The position numbers and the translations under genes were made by a program. From Clostridiales bacterium (GTDB lineage: Bacteria > Bacillota > Clostridia > Christensenellales > Christensenellaceae), in assembly GCA_003510345.1 (NCBI GenBank), contig DOMW01000112.1:1-21169 (forward strand): a stretch of 21,169 bases of DNA, written 5' to 3'. Below the pieces are notes generated by a model. The model was not told where the DNA came from. It was given only the letters and a program-made list of their open reading frames with translations, and did no database searches. Shown here one piece after another: positions 8,239 through 16,831 of the stretch (position 1 is the first letter of the stretch; each line of letters begins with the position of its first letter).

Positions 8239-9064
8239 TTACTTATTCACCAAGACTGCCTTTCCCTGCGTGATGCCGCTTTCGTTAAAGGCATCAACGC
8301 GCACATACGCTAAATGGTGGAGCCGTGCCCGGCTCCGGGGAAAAAGCCGCCGGGAGAATAGGAATACGGGTTGTTTTCCGCCAAGGTAAAAGGCCCGAGA
8401 GGGCTGCCGCTCACATACACGCCGTCGCCGTAGGTGTTGTACTCCGTGCCGGCGCGGCATATTGCAAGTAGTATTTGTCGCCGCGCTTGTTCATCCAGGC
8501 TCCTTCTATAAACGGGTTTGTGTCAGCGGTATGGTCTTCACCGGTGCGCTCATAGCCAATTTCTGCTTTACGGCCAGATATAAGCTCGTATTCCTCACCA
8601 ATTTTGCGCATGGTAGCCGGATCCAGTTCAACGCCTTTAATCGGCTTGTCGCTGGAGCTGCCCCAGTAATAATACAACCGTCCGTCGTCGTCAAAAACAT
8701 ATGCGGATCCCAGAACATGAAGGAGCCGGGGATATGCTCGAAAACGCCTGTCTCCGGCTGTTTGGTGCGGTAAAAACCGCAGTTTTTATGCATACGGGAG
8801 GCGCAGAAATACAGCCAATCGCCAATTACACACACGTCCGGCGCGTAATCATATGTGGGCAGGCCCGGCAAGGGGTATTTCCGCCAGTTCACCAAATCGT
8901 CGCTGGCAAAAACCTTCCTACATTGAGGGGAACAGGTAGTACCGATTCTTGAACAAAACCAAAGACGGATCCGCCGCTTCCCGGTTGAGCATGATGCCGT
9001 TGTCCGTTTTATGAAATTGGTACGCGTAGCTCAGGTTGACGGGGTTACAATAATACTTCTTCAC
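8239..9064 (-). pseudogene. GH43-like glycosidase, decayed by nonsense, frameshifts and a deletion
   Basis: A GTG at 9062-9064 overlaps the preceding hydrolase's TGA by four bases (GTGA), an operon-style junction. Translation gives MKKYYCNPVNLSYAYQ and AADPSLVLFKNRYYLF, the first-blade Asp region of GH43 beta-propellers. It then meets TAG at 8918-8920 and a frame change near 8908. The next frame gives SDDLVNWRKYPLP, YAPDVCVIGDWLYFCAS and FWDPHM. A T5 run at 8693-8697 is one base short, and the frame after it gives DDDGRLYYYWGSSS and IEGAWMNKRGDKYYLQYAAP, which holds a likely catalytic Glu. A lost G near 8449 shifts the frame again to TEYNTYGDGVYVSG and GGFFPGAGHGSTI. Most of the remaining propeller is deleted at about 8310, leaving only YVRVDAFNESGITQGK and a stop. 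Intact relatives are about 500 residues long. Single-base losses in runs could be sequencing errors; the nonsense codon and deletion could not. Confidence 0.82.
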
Positions 9065-10503
9065 GCGAACGCCCCCTGATTTAACTGTGTGAATATATCA
9101 CACATGGCCGTCTTCAGACTGTCCTTTTCCTCCGCATCGGTTTCCTGTGCCATTAGCGTCTCAAAAACCCGCCTCAGCGCGGCCTCGCCGTTATCGGCGA
9201 CCCATGCGTAGAGCTCCCCGCGGGCCTTTTTTTGATACACGGCCAGTGAGCCGTACACGGAATCGTCAACGCCGGTATGCGCCGGAAGGGCACGGCTTTT
9301 GCCCAGGTACTGAAGCAGTAGGAATTTCAGCATAGCGGGGACTAAAATATTCGTCTTTGCCGTGGTTTGCTCCAGCATCTCTTTTAGATAGGGCACATCT
9401 TTGCGGCGGCCAACATCCATTCTGGACGAGTGAGTGCCATATCCCTCAATCGGCCCGTCGTCAAAAATGTTCAAATTAAACCGCTTAGCATTGTCATAGG
9501 GGAGTATGCTTTCCTCACCCGCATCTTCCGGCACGGGTATCCGCAGGGTTCTTGTATCCTCCAGCGGCAAGCACTCCTCCAGCGATTTATTTAGCTTGCC
9601 GGAAAAGCTGTGGGGCAGCATCGCATTGAAATCCGAAGGCAGGGACGCACCCGGCTCTTTATAGGTATAGCGGCGGGATATTTGGTCTACCGGTACCATA
9701 ACATCGGAGGTGTTGTGGTTCACCATAACAGGGTTCGAGAAGCGCTCGGCAATGCCCACGCCGGTAACGGCTTCCCACCCCGCCGTATCCTCCGCAGCGG
9801 GATAGCTGCCGGGGGAAGCGTTAAACTCGCCTATCAATGCCGCGATAAATGGAATCGGTAAATCGGCCAGCTTTTTTAGCTTCTCCCATTGCGCGGGAAG
9901 CTTGCTTTTCACTTCAACTGTCGATGTCTTTTTGTCATCATTCTCGTCCGCAGTCATTGCCAGCACTTTCATGTTAAGCGCCTGCGCCATTGGGAAATAG
10001 TAATAAATATTAAAATACGCGTTAGCCACCGGTCCATTGGCGATGGTTGCGCATAGCCCCAGGTTCTGGCCGGTCAGCATCAGCGCCATATAGCCGCCGG
10101 CACTGCCACCCACCAAAACGATTCTCTTTTTATCAAACTCGTCCATCTGGCGCAGCGTATACAGTGCGGCATTGTTGAAAACCAGGTTGTCCCCAGCAAG
10201 AGTTGCGTTTGCGTTTGACGGCGCTTGGGTTGGGCACGCAACGGCCCATCCTTGGGCCAGGTAATCGCGCAGCTCCAAGGCATCCTCTCCCATCTCGTAA
10301 TGCGGGATATAAACAAGCGGCATCGGCTTTGAAGCTTTATCAGGTAAAAAGATATTTACCTTGCGTGTATCAATTTTCTCATCGCTTGTAATATATGGAA
10401 TCTCAATCGTTTGGCGCGTAACATTCTCCAGTGGCGGCGGCACCTGCCTTGGCTGTGCCAGAATCGCCAACACCTTGGCCATATCCATTTTTTCCTGTTT
10501 CAT
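9061..10503 (-). CDS. Alpha/beta-hydrolase-fold serine hydrolase, 480 aa, substrate unknown
   Basis: The start at 10501-10503 is preferred over in-frame codons further upstream because AAAGGA (complement of 10512-10518) lies about eight bases before it. The catalytic machinery is visible: nucleophile Ser134 in VGGSAGGY, probable Asp267 in NHNTSDVMVP, and His358 in GYGTHSSR. The first 60 residues lead into PMPLVYIPHYEMGEDA, the start of the fold. About 90 residues between the nucleophile and Asp form a cap-like insertion (YFNIYYYFPMAQ onward), and about 120 residues follow the His. There is no signal peptide. I do not recognise a named family; it is broadly like prolyl-oligopeptidase or esterase relatives. 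Its position between GH78 and a GH43 remnant suggests it removes an ester from the same glycan, which is inference. Confidence 0.75.
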   Translation of the reverse strand: MKQEKMDMAKVLAILAQPRQVPPPLENVTRQTIEIPYITSDEKIDTRKVNIFLPDKASKPMPLVYIPHYEMGEDALELRDYLAQGWAVACPTQAPSNANATLAGDNLVFNNAALYTLRQMDEFDKKRIVLVGGSAGGYMALMLTGQNLGLCATIANGPVANAYFNIYYYFPMAQALNMKVLAMTADENDDKKTSTVEVKSKLPAQWEKLKKLADLPIPFIAALIGEFNASPGSYPAAEDTAGWEAVTGVGIAERFSNPVMVNHNTSDVMVPVDQISRRYTYKEPGASLPSDFNAMLPHSFSGKLNKSLEECLPLEDTRTLRIPVPEDAGEESILPYDNAKRFNLNIFDDGPIEGYGTHSSRMDVGRRKDVPYLKEMLEQTTAKTNILVPAMLKFLLLQYLGKSRALPAHTGVDDSVYGSLAVYQKKARGELYAWVADNGEAALRRVFETLMAQETDAEEKDSLKTAMCDIFTQLNQGAFA

Positions 10504-10604
10504 AAGACAATTCCTTTCAGGCATCAACGAGTTTTGAAACGCCGCCCGATGCCATTTAATGATTACACCGTAGCTTTAAAAGTGACCCATCTTTCAAGAC
10601 TCAT

Positions 10605-12986
10605 TCACTGAACAGCAATCCCGTTTAGCAGGATGCGCCAGCCGCAAAGCTCAGACGGGATTTCCAGATCGTAATGCCATCCCGTGGGAAGCGCAAGCGA
10701 AATATCCAGCACATGCGCGTCTTCGTCCGCACGGTAGTTCATAAAAATCATACCGTCCGTGCATTTTGCCGCACCTCTGGCCCATCGAAGCCCACAGGGA
10801 TCAGGCGCAATTTTTATCATTTTCGCATGTTCGTCGGGCTGGCCAAGACCCAGTACCTTATTGGTCAGCAGCGTGCCAACCAATCCGTTGGCCCCATGGC
10901 ACCCGGAAAAAGCGCTGTATCCTTCAAAAAAGGTTCCGGAACCATCGCGTAGCTGAGCCAGGTAAACGTCTTTTAATTCCTTTACCAGTGTATTAATTTT
11001 CCCCAGACGCGCCAGCACGTCAAAGCGGACAATCAAGCCAATGAATATATTCGCCTTTCCAAAGTTGGGGCTTGGCCGGTATTTAGGAGCATACCCCATT
11101 GTATTCACAAACCCGTTGATATAGGCTGTGTCATCCAGATGGAATCCGCTCCAAATTTCATAGGCCGCGCCGGCTTCGCTCAAGCAATCGCCACGTTGCA
11201 GCTGCCCGTTAACGTATGCCGCACTGTCCCCGTTCTTTTTGAAAAAGCTGGCGCTGTTGTCCATCGATTCGATGATGGCGCGCATCTCACCGGCGGTTGT
11301 TTTCCATAAAGGCTTGTCGTAAAGCTCCGCCAGCCGTTCCAGCGCGCAGACGGCAAGACAGTTGTTGGGAATATTGATAGGCTCAAGGCAAAATGCCTTG
11401 TTGGAGAGCGACCAATCAACAAACTGGTCGGGCAGGTTCTCCAATAATCCGCTTTCACCCCGTAGCGAGAGCAGTCCCTCAACGAAATATCCAACGCGCT
11501 TTTCGCAGGCGTTTATAAAATTCCTGTCTCCGGAGCGCCTGTAATAATCATACAACTGCACCGCCAGCCAAAAAGACCATGTGGTGATACCCACGTCTTC
11601 ATCATCAGCCTTGCTGGCGGGATATACCTCCGGGAAAAAGCCTTTCCATTTTTTCGTTCCGTCCGTCAACATGAAATTTTCTAAAAAATCCCTTTCAACG
11701 GAGATATCCCCAAACATCTGCCAAGCGCTCTGTGCGCTAAACTGTGAATCGCACAGCCATCCGCCGCGCTCACGCTCCGGGCAGTCCATAAAAATATCAA
11801 GGGTGTTCAAACGCAGCGTGCGACGCGATGCTTCATAAATCGCATTCAGCTCCCCATCGCTGCACGAGAAAAAGCAGTTGCGCGCGTCGTCATATGCATC
11901 GTCCAGCAAAATGGGGTAGCCAAGCGTAACCCGCCCCTGGGTTCTTAGGATGATTTTGATATAACGGGTTAGTTTTGGCTCAAAGGTGGTCAAGTGATAA
12001 TTCCCCGGTTTTAGGCTGTATCTTGCAACATAGGTATTGCCTTTGAATGCGCCGGTGAAATGCAGATGGTCTGAATGGATGACGTCAACACAGCAGTCCT
12101 TCTCCGCCGTGATCGTAAAATCAATGAATCCAAGTTCGGTTGTTTTGCGTCCAAAGGTAACGGCTGCCGGCTGAGCGCCCGACTGCAAGGTGATGCTTTT
12201 TACGCCGTTTGTGCCGCCAAGAGTATAAACACCCGAGAAGGGCACGTCCCTCTCCTGACGTATAGCTTTCAAAAACTGATTTTCAGGTGGTACCATTTCA
12301 TAATATGTGCGGTGCATATGCCTGGATAATTGAATGGTAATCCCCTCGTCCCCGTCTCTATCCGCACCCACCACATCCGATATATCCTCAAGCGTCTCCA
12401 TCGGTATAGGGCGGTAATTGGCGTATGGAGCTCTGCGGGGCAGAAATAGCACGGTTTCCTTCAGAGATATAGGGGATACAAGCCCCTCTCCCGCTCCGGT
12501 TCTCCATAAAAAGCTGTTTTCATCCAGATCGTACCACTCGATAATACCACGGCTATGGCTCATCAGCTCCACCAAGGAGCGTCGGTAAAGCAGCTCTTTA
12601 TACCGCCATGTACCGTCCCCTGTGGCGGACAGAACCCGCCCGCCCGCGTCTGTTATCTCAGCGACCAACAGGCCTTGTTCCAGAGTGCAATCGTTGGAAT
12701 ACTTCCCGGGTTTATCAAGCGCCACAACCTCTATCGCCATCTTCACCGTGCCGGACGCCAGCACCGCTATTTTATCCACCCGGCAGCAGCCGTGCGCGGT
12801 ACGTGCTGGCCCGCTTGCCCTAAACGCGCCGTTAATGTACAGCCGGTAATAGGAACGGGCAGCGATGGCAATAACGATTTCTTGCTCTTTCTCCAGCCTA
12901 ACCTCACTGAAAAAGCCGAGGAACTGGTTTACCGTACTGCTAAGGTTTTCTCCCCACACGGGCCGGGCATTTTGAAAAATTCCCAT
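10605..12986 (-). CDS. GH78-like alpha-L-rhamnosidase
   Basis: This 793-residue protein starts at an ATG preceded by GAGGAG. Beta-sandwich domains occupy roughly 1-370; YYRLYINGAFRASGPAR (46-62) is the typical N-terminal sugar-binding strand of GH78 enzymes. The (alpha/alpha)6 barrel begins near 375. DCPERERGGWLCD (401-413) keeps the spacing Asp-x4-Glu-x6-Asp of the family active site, with Glu406 the likely general acid. Glu688 in GTFFEGYSAFSGCHG is the likely general base. GH78 enzymes hydrolyse alpha-L-rhamnosyl linkages by inversion. There is no signal peptide, so it probably acts on imported oligosaccharides. It follows the GH106 remnant by 47 bp; the 101-bp gap after it shows no clear promoter or terminator. 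Confidence 0.88.
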   Translation of the reverse strand: MGIFQNARPVWGENLSSTVNQFLGFFSEVRLEKEQEIVIAIAARSYYRLYINGAFRASGPARTAHGCCRVDKIAVLASGTVKMAIEVVALDKPGKYSNDCTLEQGLLVAEITDAGGRVLSATGDGTWRYKELLYRRSLVELMSHSRGIIEWYDLDENSFLWRTGAGEGLVSPISLKETVLFLPRRAPYANYRPIPMETLEDISDVVGADRDGDEGITIQLSRHMHRTYYEMVPPENQFLKAIRQERDVPFSGVYTLGGTNGVKSITLQSGAQPAAVTFGRKTTELGFIDFTITAEKDCCVDVIHSDHLHFTGAFKGNTYVARYSLKPGNYHLTTFEPKLTRYIKIILRTQGRVTLGYPILLDDAYDDARNCFFSCSDGELNAIYEASRRTLRLNTLDIFMDCPERERGGWLCDSQFSAQSAWQMFGDISVERDFLENFMLTDGTKKWKGFFPEVYPASKADDEDVGITTWSFWLAVQLYDYYRRSGDRNFINACEKRVGYFVEGLLSLRGESGLLENLPDQFVDWSLSNKAFCLEPINIPNNCLAVCALERLAELYDKPLWKTTAGEMRAIIESMDNSASFFKKNGDSAAYVNGQLQRGDCLSEAGAAYEIWSGFHLDDTAYINGFVNTMGYAPKYRPSPNFGKANIFIGLIVRFDVLARLGKINTLVKELKDVYLAQLRDGSGTFFEGYSAFSGCHGANGLVGTLLTNKVLGLGQPDEHAKMIKIAPDPCGLRWARGAAKCTDGMIFMNYRADEDAHVLDISLALPTGWHYDLEIPSELCGWRILLNGIAVQ

Positions 12987-13033
12987 ATGCTTATCTCCTC
13001 ACAGAACTAATTTCGCTTGTATCCGCTTTCAGT

Positions 13034-14158
13034 TTACATGAGTTTAGCCGTATGCTTATAGCCACAAACCCGTCCATTTTCTGGCCAAATCCGTTGCCAA
13101 AACAATACAATACTAATACAGCCGACAATGCCGGTGGGAGACAGTGGCGAGGGAAAGTTAAGGCAGCGTAAATCCACACCCATCGCCGCCGCTTTGCGCT
13201 CTAATGTGGTAGCCACCTCAATGGCGATGGCGGCACTGCCATCGGCGGTTAGACCGCTCAAGTTAAAGCGGTAAGGCGGTGCCGTCAGCAATCCGGCACT
13301 TTGGCCTGCTACAAACACTTCGGAGGTTTCGTGTACATCGTTTATTTCCAGGAAGGGTCGTTTATGTATCGGCAGCCGGACAGTGAATTCATAGCGGTAA
13401 TACCCGGAAAAATCGGGGTGCGTACCGCCCATTCCATGTGCTAAATCTGGCTTTTCCGGGCTGTGGAAAGCGGGGTAAGCCTTAGATTCGCAGTGCGTAA
13501 GCGTAATATCTTCCGCCGGGATGGTGAGAATTTGCAGTGGCGCATCGTTTTCCGCCGGCGTTACATCGCTAACGCCCAGCGGCGCACGGCTGGAAAACAG
13601 CACCGGGAATCCGCTTTCTATGGCAATCTCAACGAACGCGGCGGCGGCCTTTGGCAGATAGTCACATCCCGAAACCACAAGCATCTTCAGCGGTCATCGT
13701 TAAAAACCCGCTTGGGCTGCGGCGGCGCAGGTAACCATCGTGGAAAAGGCTGCGGACGCGCCAGTTTTGCCACATCCAGTTGCACGCAGGGCTTTGGACC
13801 GCAAACCGATACGGCATTGTAATCAAGATATTGATGGCACAGCTCTGCCGGTGCGTTCTCTACCGCACCGGCCGCATAACCTGTGGGAAAATGTGCGTCG
13901 TCCAATATCCATACCCGCATATCAAGATTCTGCGCCTCGTCCAAGATGGCGTCTAAATCCTACCACCACCTGGGGCCAAGAAAATCCGGATGGGGACGGC
14001 TTTCCACGCACACCGCGCCAATCCCGACGTCATGGATTACCCGCATATATTTCCGCAATGTAGCCTCGTCCTCACCGTGCTGCCAGAAAAACGGAAATAT
14101 ATACCCATCCCTCACTCAATAATTGCAGCAGATGCCCTATCGTGATGTTAATAATCCG
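13034..14158 (-). pseudogene. Second GH106-like rhamnosidase gene, reduced to its two ends
   Basis: Just after the intact GH106 gene, the minus strand reads NITIGHLLQLLSEG, a frame change near 14110, then FPFFWQHGEDEATLRKYMR and GIGAVCVESRPHPDFLG. A TAG at 13960-13962 follows, and the same frame continues DLDAILDEAQNL and MRVWILDDAHFPTGYAAGA. This is a typical N-terminus of GH106-like glycosidases. Near 13684 the N-terminal part is joined, out of frame, to MLVVSGCDYLP and a C-terminal beta-sandwich (PFLEINDVHETSEVFVAG, APPYRFNLSGL) like the end of the intact GH106 protein (DLGDVHEAASLYINGVCAG). Several hundred residues of the catalytic core are missing. The final stretch after PTGIVG to the TAA at 13034 is degraded. 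It is a dead paralogue, not a short gene. Confidence 0.8.
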
Positions 14159-14161
14159 AAC

Positions 14162-16825
14162 CTATTGGAAGAATAGTCTGACCGGCCCAAGCATCCCAAC
14201 CGGCTCCAGCGGGCAGTATGCGGCTGCCGACACAGCTTCGATGACTCCGGCAATTCCAGCCTCAGGAAGCGCCCTCGCGCCCTGATTGGGGTAAACCTCC
14301 ACCCGGATGTTGTTTTCGCCCTTTACAAAGAGATTCTCGGTGGAAAAACGGTATTTCGGCGCGCTTCGTATGCCCGCGCACACACCGTTAATATACAAGC
14401 TTGCAGCCTCGTGTACGTCCCCTAAATCTATTTGCGCAGGAAGCTCGGTTAGTTGCAGCGTTGTTTCATAGATAATCTTATCGGTGTATCTTGGGTAAAG
14501 TCCTTTCACGCCCAAATCCTTCAGTTCACGCAGCACCATGCTTTTTCCGGCGCTTTCCAGCAAAACGTTCCATACGCAAGAGAGCGCAACGGCTTTTTGT
14601 GTCGCCGCGCGCGCATTGGGCCGCATGCCCGTTTTTTCAAGGCCCTCCGGTGTACACAGATGCCCAAAGCAAATTAAAATTGCTTCCTGCGCGCACAGGT
14701 CAATATCAAAACCGCAGCCATCTTTTTCGTCTGATGTATGCACCCATTCCGCAGCCAGATTCATTAAATCAATTTTCAGCGCATTGCCCTTACACGGAAC
14801 ACAGAGCTTAATATTCGCGTCATCGCCCTGATTGTAGAGCATGTACACATCGGACGGCATGGAACCGCTTGTATCCACATAATGCGCGTAACGCAGGTTT
14901 TCATTTCCTCCTTGCACGCGCAAATCAGGCAGGATGTTTTTGCCGACGGCTTCCGCAAGGGCGTTTAATTCCACGCATTTACCATGCGGTACTTCAACCG
15001 GGGCTCCCGTTTCCGCCTCAAGCGTGGGATATTTGTTTATATAAAACACCGGGAAACCGTCCCCCGCTTCTTTTGTTATAAAATCCAGCACGCTTCGGGG
15101 GAGTGCTTTAGTCTCCGGAATTATCAGCGCCTCATATCGGTTAGAGTTGATACACAGCCCGTTATCACAGGTGGTTTGATAATGCGCCCGCTCGGAAAAA
15201 ACGTCCGCCGGAATAACGTCGTAGCTAATCTGGTTTTTGGCCAGTATCGCCGCCGGAGCTTGGAATTTCATGCCGTCCCCTTGGTACCATTCGCTTTCGG
15301 CATGATATAAAATTGCGGTTTTAATGCATGGCCTCGTGTTTGTTAAAAGGTGGCACATCCTGTTTGCGTATTCGTTCTGCGCTCGGGAATACGCCATATC
15401 CAGATGCTCAAACACGGGGTCCACGGGAATCAGCTCCGTAATGCCATTTACAAACAAGTGATCCATCACGCTTTTTCGCATTCTGGTTCCCGCAAGCGCG
15501 CCATATACCGCAAAAATTTCGCAAATGCTCCGTCCCTTTTTATCAGGGCTGATATGCCCGGCGGAAGACGCCAGTTTTGCAAGGCCGTAGTGATAAAACT
15601 CACCATCTCCCTCAGGGCTTCCGTACCACGCTTGAACATAGTCCTTCCCGGGTATCATCTGGTTACCGATCATATCTATGCCGCCCATGTCCTGATGCGC
15701 CTGCGCCCTGAAAAAATGCACCGCGCCGACGCCCAACCGGCTATGGCTGTTTTCATCCTCTAAAACATGCCCGATGTACATAATCCCGCGCTTGCGGCAC
15801 CACTCGTGAACCTGCGCGTTGTAATTGTCCCGGATCAGCCTGGAAACCAGTTCAAGATAACGGTAGCGCACCGGCTCATGCTCGTCCCCCGCACCGTCGT
15901 ACCACAAATACGCAAGCGGGGCTAAGCCCGCTTGGCCCTGTTCGTCCGCCCATCTCTCGGCAGCCTCGCGGCTCCAGGGTAAATCCATCGGTTTTCCGCC
16001 AAGATCCTGCGGCGTTCCAACGCGCTGCGTGAAAAAGAAACCCTCCATATTTCCCACTTCGGGTTCATCATAAAACATTCCCAACCACGTTTTGCCAATT
16101 TCGTCCTTCAGGTGCGCGTAGTGCGATTCGTAAACAGCCTCGATTTGCAGCGCCACGGACGCCCTGTCCAGAAGATTCATGAAGCCCATACGTCCGCCGC
16201 CGTTGTAGGTTTCATAAATGGAAATAACGCGCCATTTACCTGGCGGTACGTCCCAATACAGGATGCCGTCCTCAACGCTGCCGGTTAAGTCAACCGGCGC
16301 AGCGCATACCCTTCTTTCATCGTTCATTTTCACCGCTACCGCCGTAACAAGTCTATCTCCGCTCTGCGGCATGGCTCCCTTGCCCTCAAACAACCCCTTC
16401 GTTATCTTGGTGCCTGTCAGTAAATCGAACCGAAACCTGGCGTTAGGCAATGGGCCCGCCACGTCCAAATGCCGCTGCGCCAGATACAGCTTGTTAAGCT
16501 TAGCGTTCGCTTCATCATCAAGCCAGCCGTCTGCCCGCCCGGTTGGAAATGGCGCGGCGTCCTGCACCATGAATGTCATGCCGTATTGACGGCAATACTG
16601 AACAATCCATTGCATGTGCGTCCAGTATGTTTCATCGTTAAAAAGAGAAACATCGCCCTGACGGTCCGGGTTGCTCCACAAAAGCACCATTGAGCGGATT
16701 CCAGCATCGCAAAGTGTCCGCAGTTTCTTTTCAACGTCTTCCTTGCTTTCGCGCGCGGACAGGCCCGTAAACGGATGAACATGGTTTCCGCAGTCGCCTT
16801 GAAACAGGTTATGAAAAATACTCAA
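14162..16825 (-). CDS. GH106-like alpha-L-rhamnosidase
   Basis: The protein has 887 residues, starting at a TTG with GGAG about nine bases upstream; that site overlaps the permease stop codon region (6-bp gap), so translation is probably coupled. A TIM-barrel-like N-terminal region includes VVLLW-type strands (SMVLLWSNPDRQG), PFPTGRADGWLDDEAN and GLFYDEP-like GMFYDEPEVGN (249-259). GHVLEDENSHSR (352-363) and SICEIFAVYGA (433-443) are the conserved acidic motifs that give family members their catalytic Glu residues. The C-terminal about 110 residues (DLGDVHEAASLYINGVCAG) form a galactose-binding-like beta-sandwich. It ends in TAG after GPVRLFFQ. GH106 enzymes cleave alpha-L-rhamnosides, often from pectin side chains. 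No signal peptide is seen. Placement directly after the permeases suggests it acts on the imported product. Confidence 0.85.
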   Translation of the reverse strand: MSIFHNLFQGDCGNHVHPFTGLSARESKEDVEKKLRTLCDAGIRSMVLLWSNPDRQGDVSLFNDETYWTHMQWIVQYCRQYGMTFMVQDAAPFPTGRADGWLDDEANAKLNKLYLAQRHLDVAGPLPNARFRFDLLTGTKITKGLFEGKGAMPQSGDRLVTAVAVKMNDERRVCAAPVDLTGSVEDGILYWDVPPGKWRVISIYETYNGGGRMGFMNLLDRASVALQIEAVYESHYAHLKDEIGKTWLGMFYDEPEVGNMEGFFFTQRVGTPQDLGGKPMDLPWSREAAERWADEQGQAGLAPLAYLWYDGAGDEHEPVRYRYLELVSRLIRDNYNAQVHEWCRKRGIMYIGHVLEDENSHSRLGVGAVHFFRAQAHQDMGGIDMIGNQMIPGKDYVQAWYGSPEGDGEFYHYGLAKLASSAGHISPDKKGRSICEIFAVYGALAGTRMRKSVMDHLFVNGITELIPVDPVFEHLDMAYSRAQNEYANRMCHLLTNTRPCIKTAILYHAESEWYQGDGMKFQAPAAILAKNQISYDVIPADVFSERAHYQTTCDNGLCINSNRYEALIIPETKALPRSVLDFITKEAGDGFPVFYINKYPTLEAETGAPVEVPHGKCVELNALAEAVGKNILPDLRVQGGNENLRYAHYVDTSGSMPSDVYMLYNQGDDANIKLCVPCKGNALKIDLMNLAAEWVHTSDEKDGCGFDIDLCAQEAILICFGHLCTPEGLEKTGMRPNARAATQKAVALSCVWNVLLESAGKSMVLRELKDLGVKGLYPRYTDKIIYETTLQLTELPAQIDLGDVHEAASLYINGVCAGIRSAPKYRFSTENLFVKGENNIRVEVYPNQGARALPEAGIAGVIEAVSAAAYCPLEPVGMLGPVRLFFQ

Positions 16826-16831
16826 TAATAC

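Noticed and set aside
1802..13962. Reassignment of TAG to an amino acid in this organism
   Set aside because: The intact GH106 gene ends naturally in TAG at the expected family length, and the interrupted genes also carry frameshifts or deletions. Kept only as a testable alternative.
14453..16693. Several plus-strand open frames of 70-140 codons opposite the GH106 gene
   Set aside because: They are antisense to an intact gene with conserved motifs and encode nothing recognisable. The same holds for plus-strand frames opposite the other glycosidase and transporter genes.
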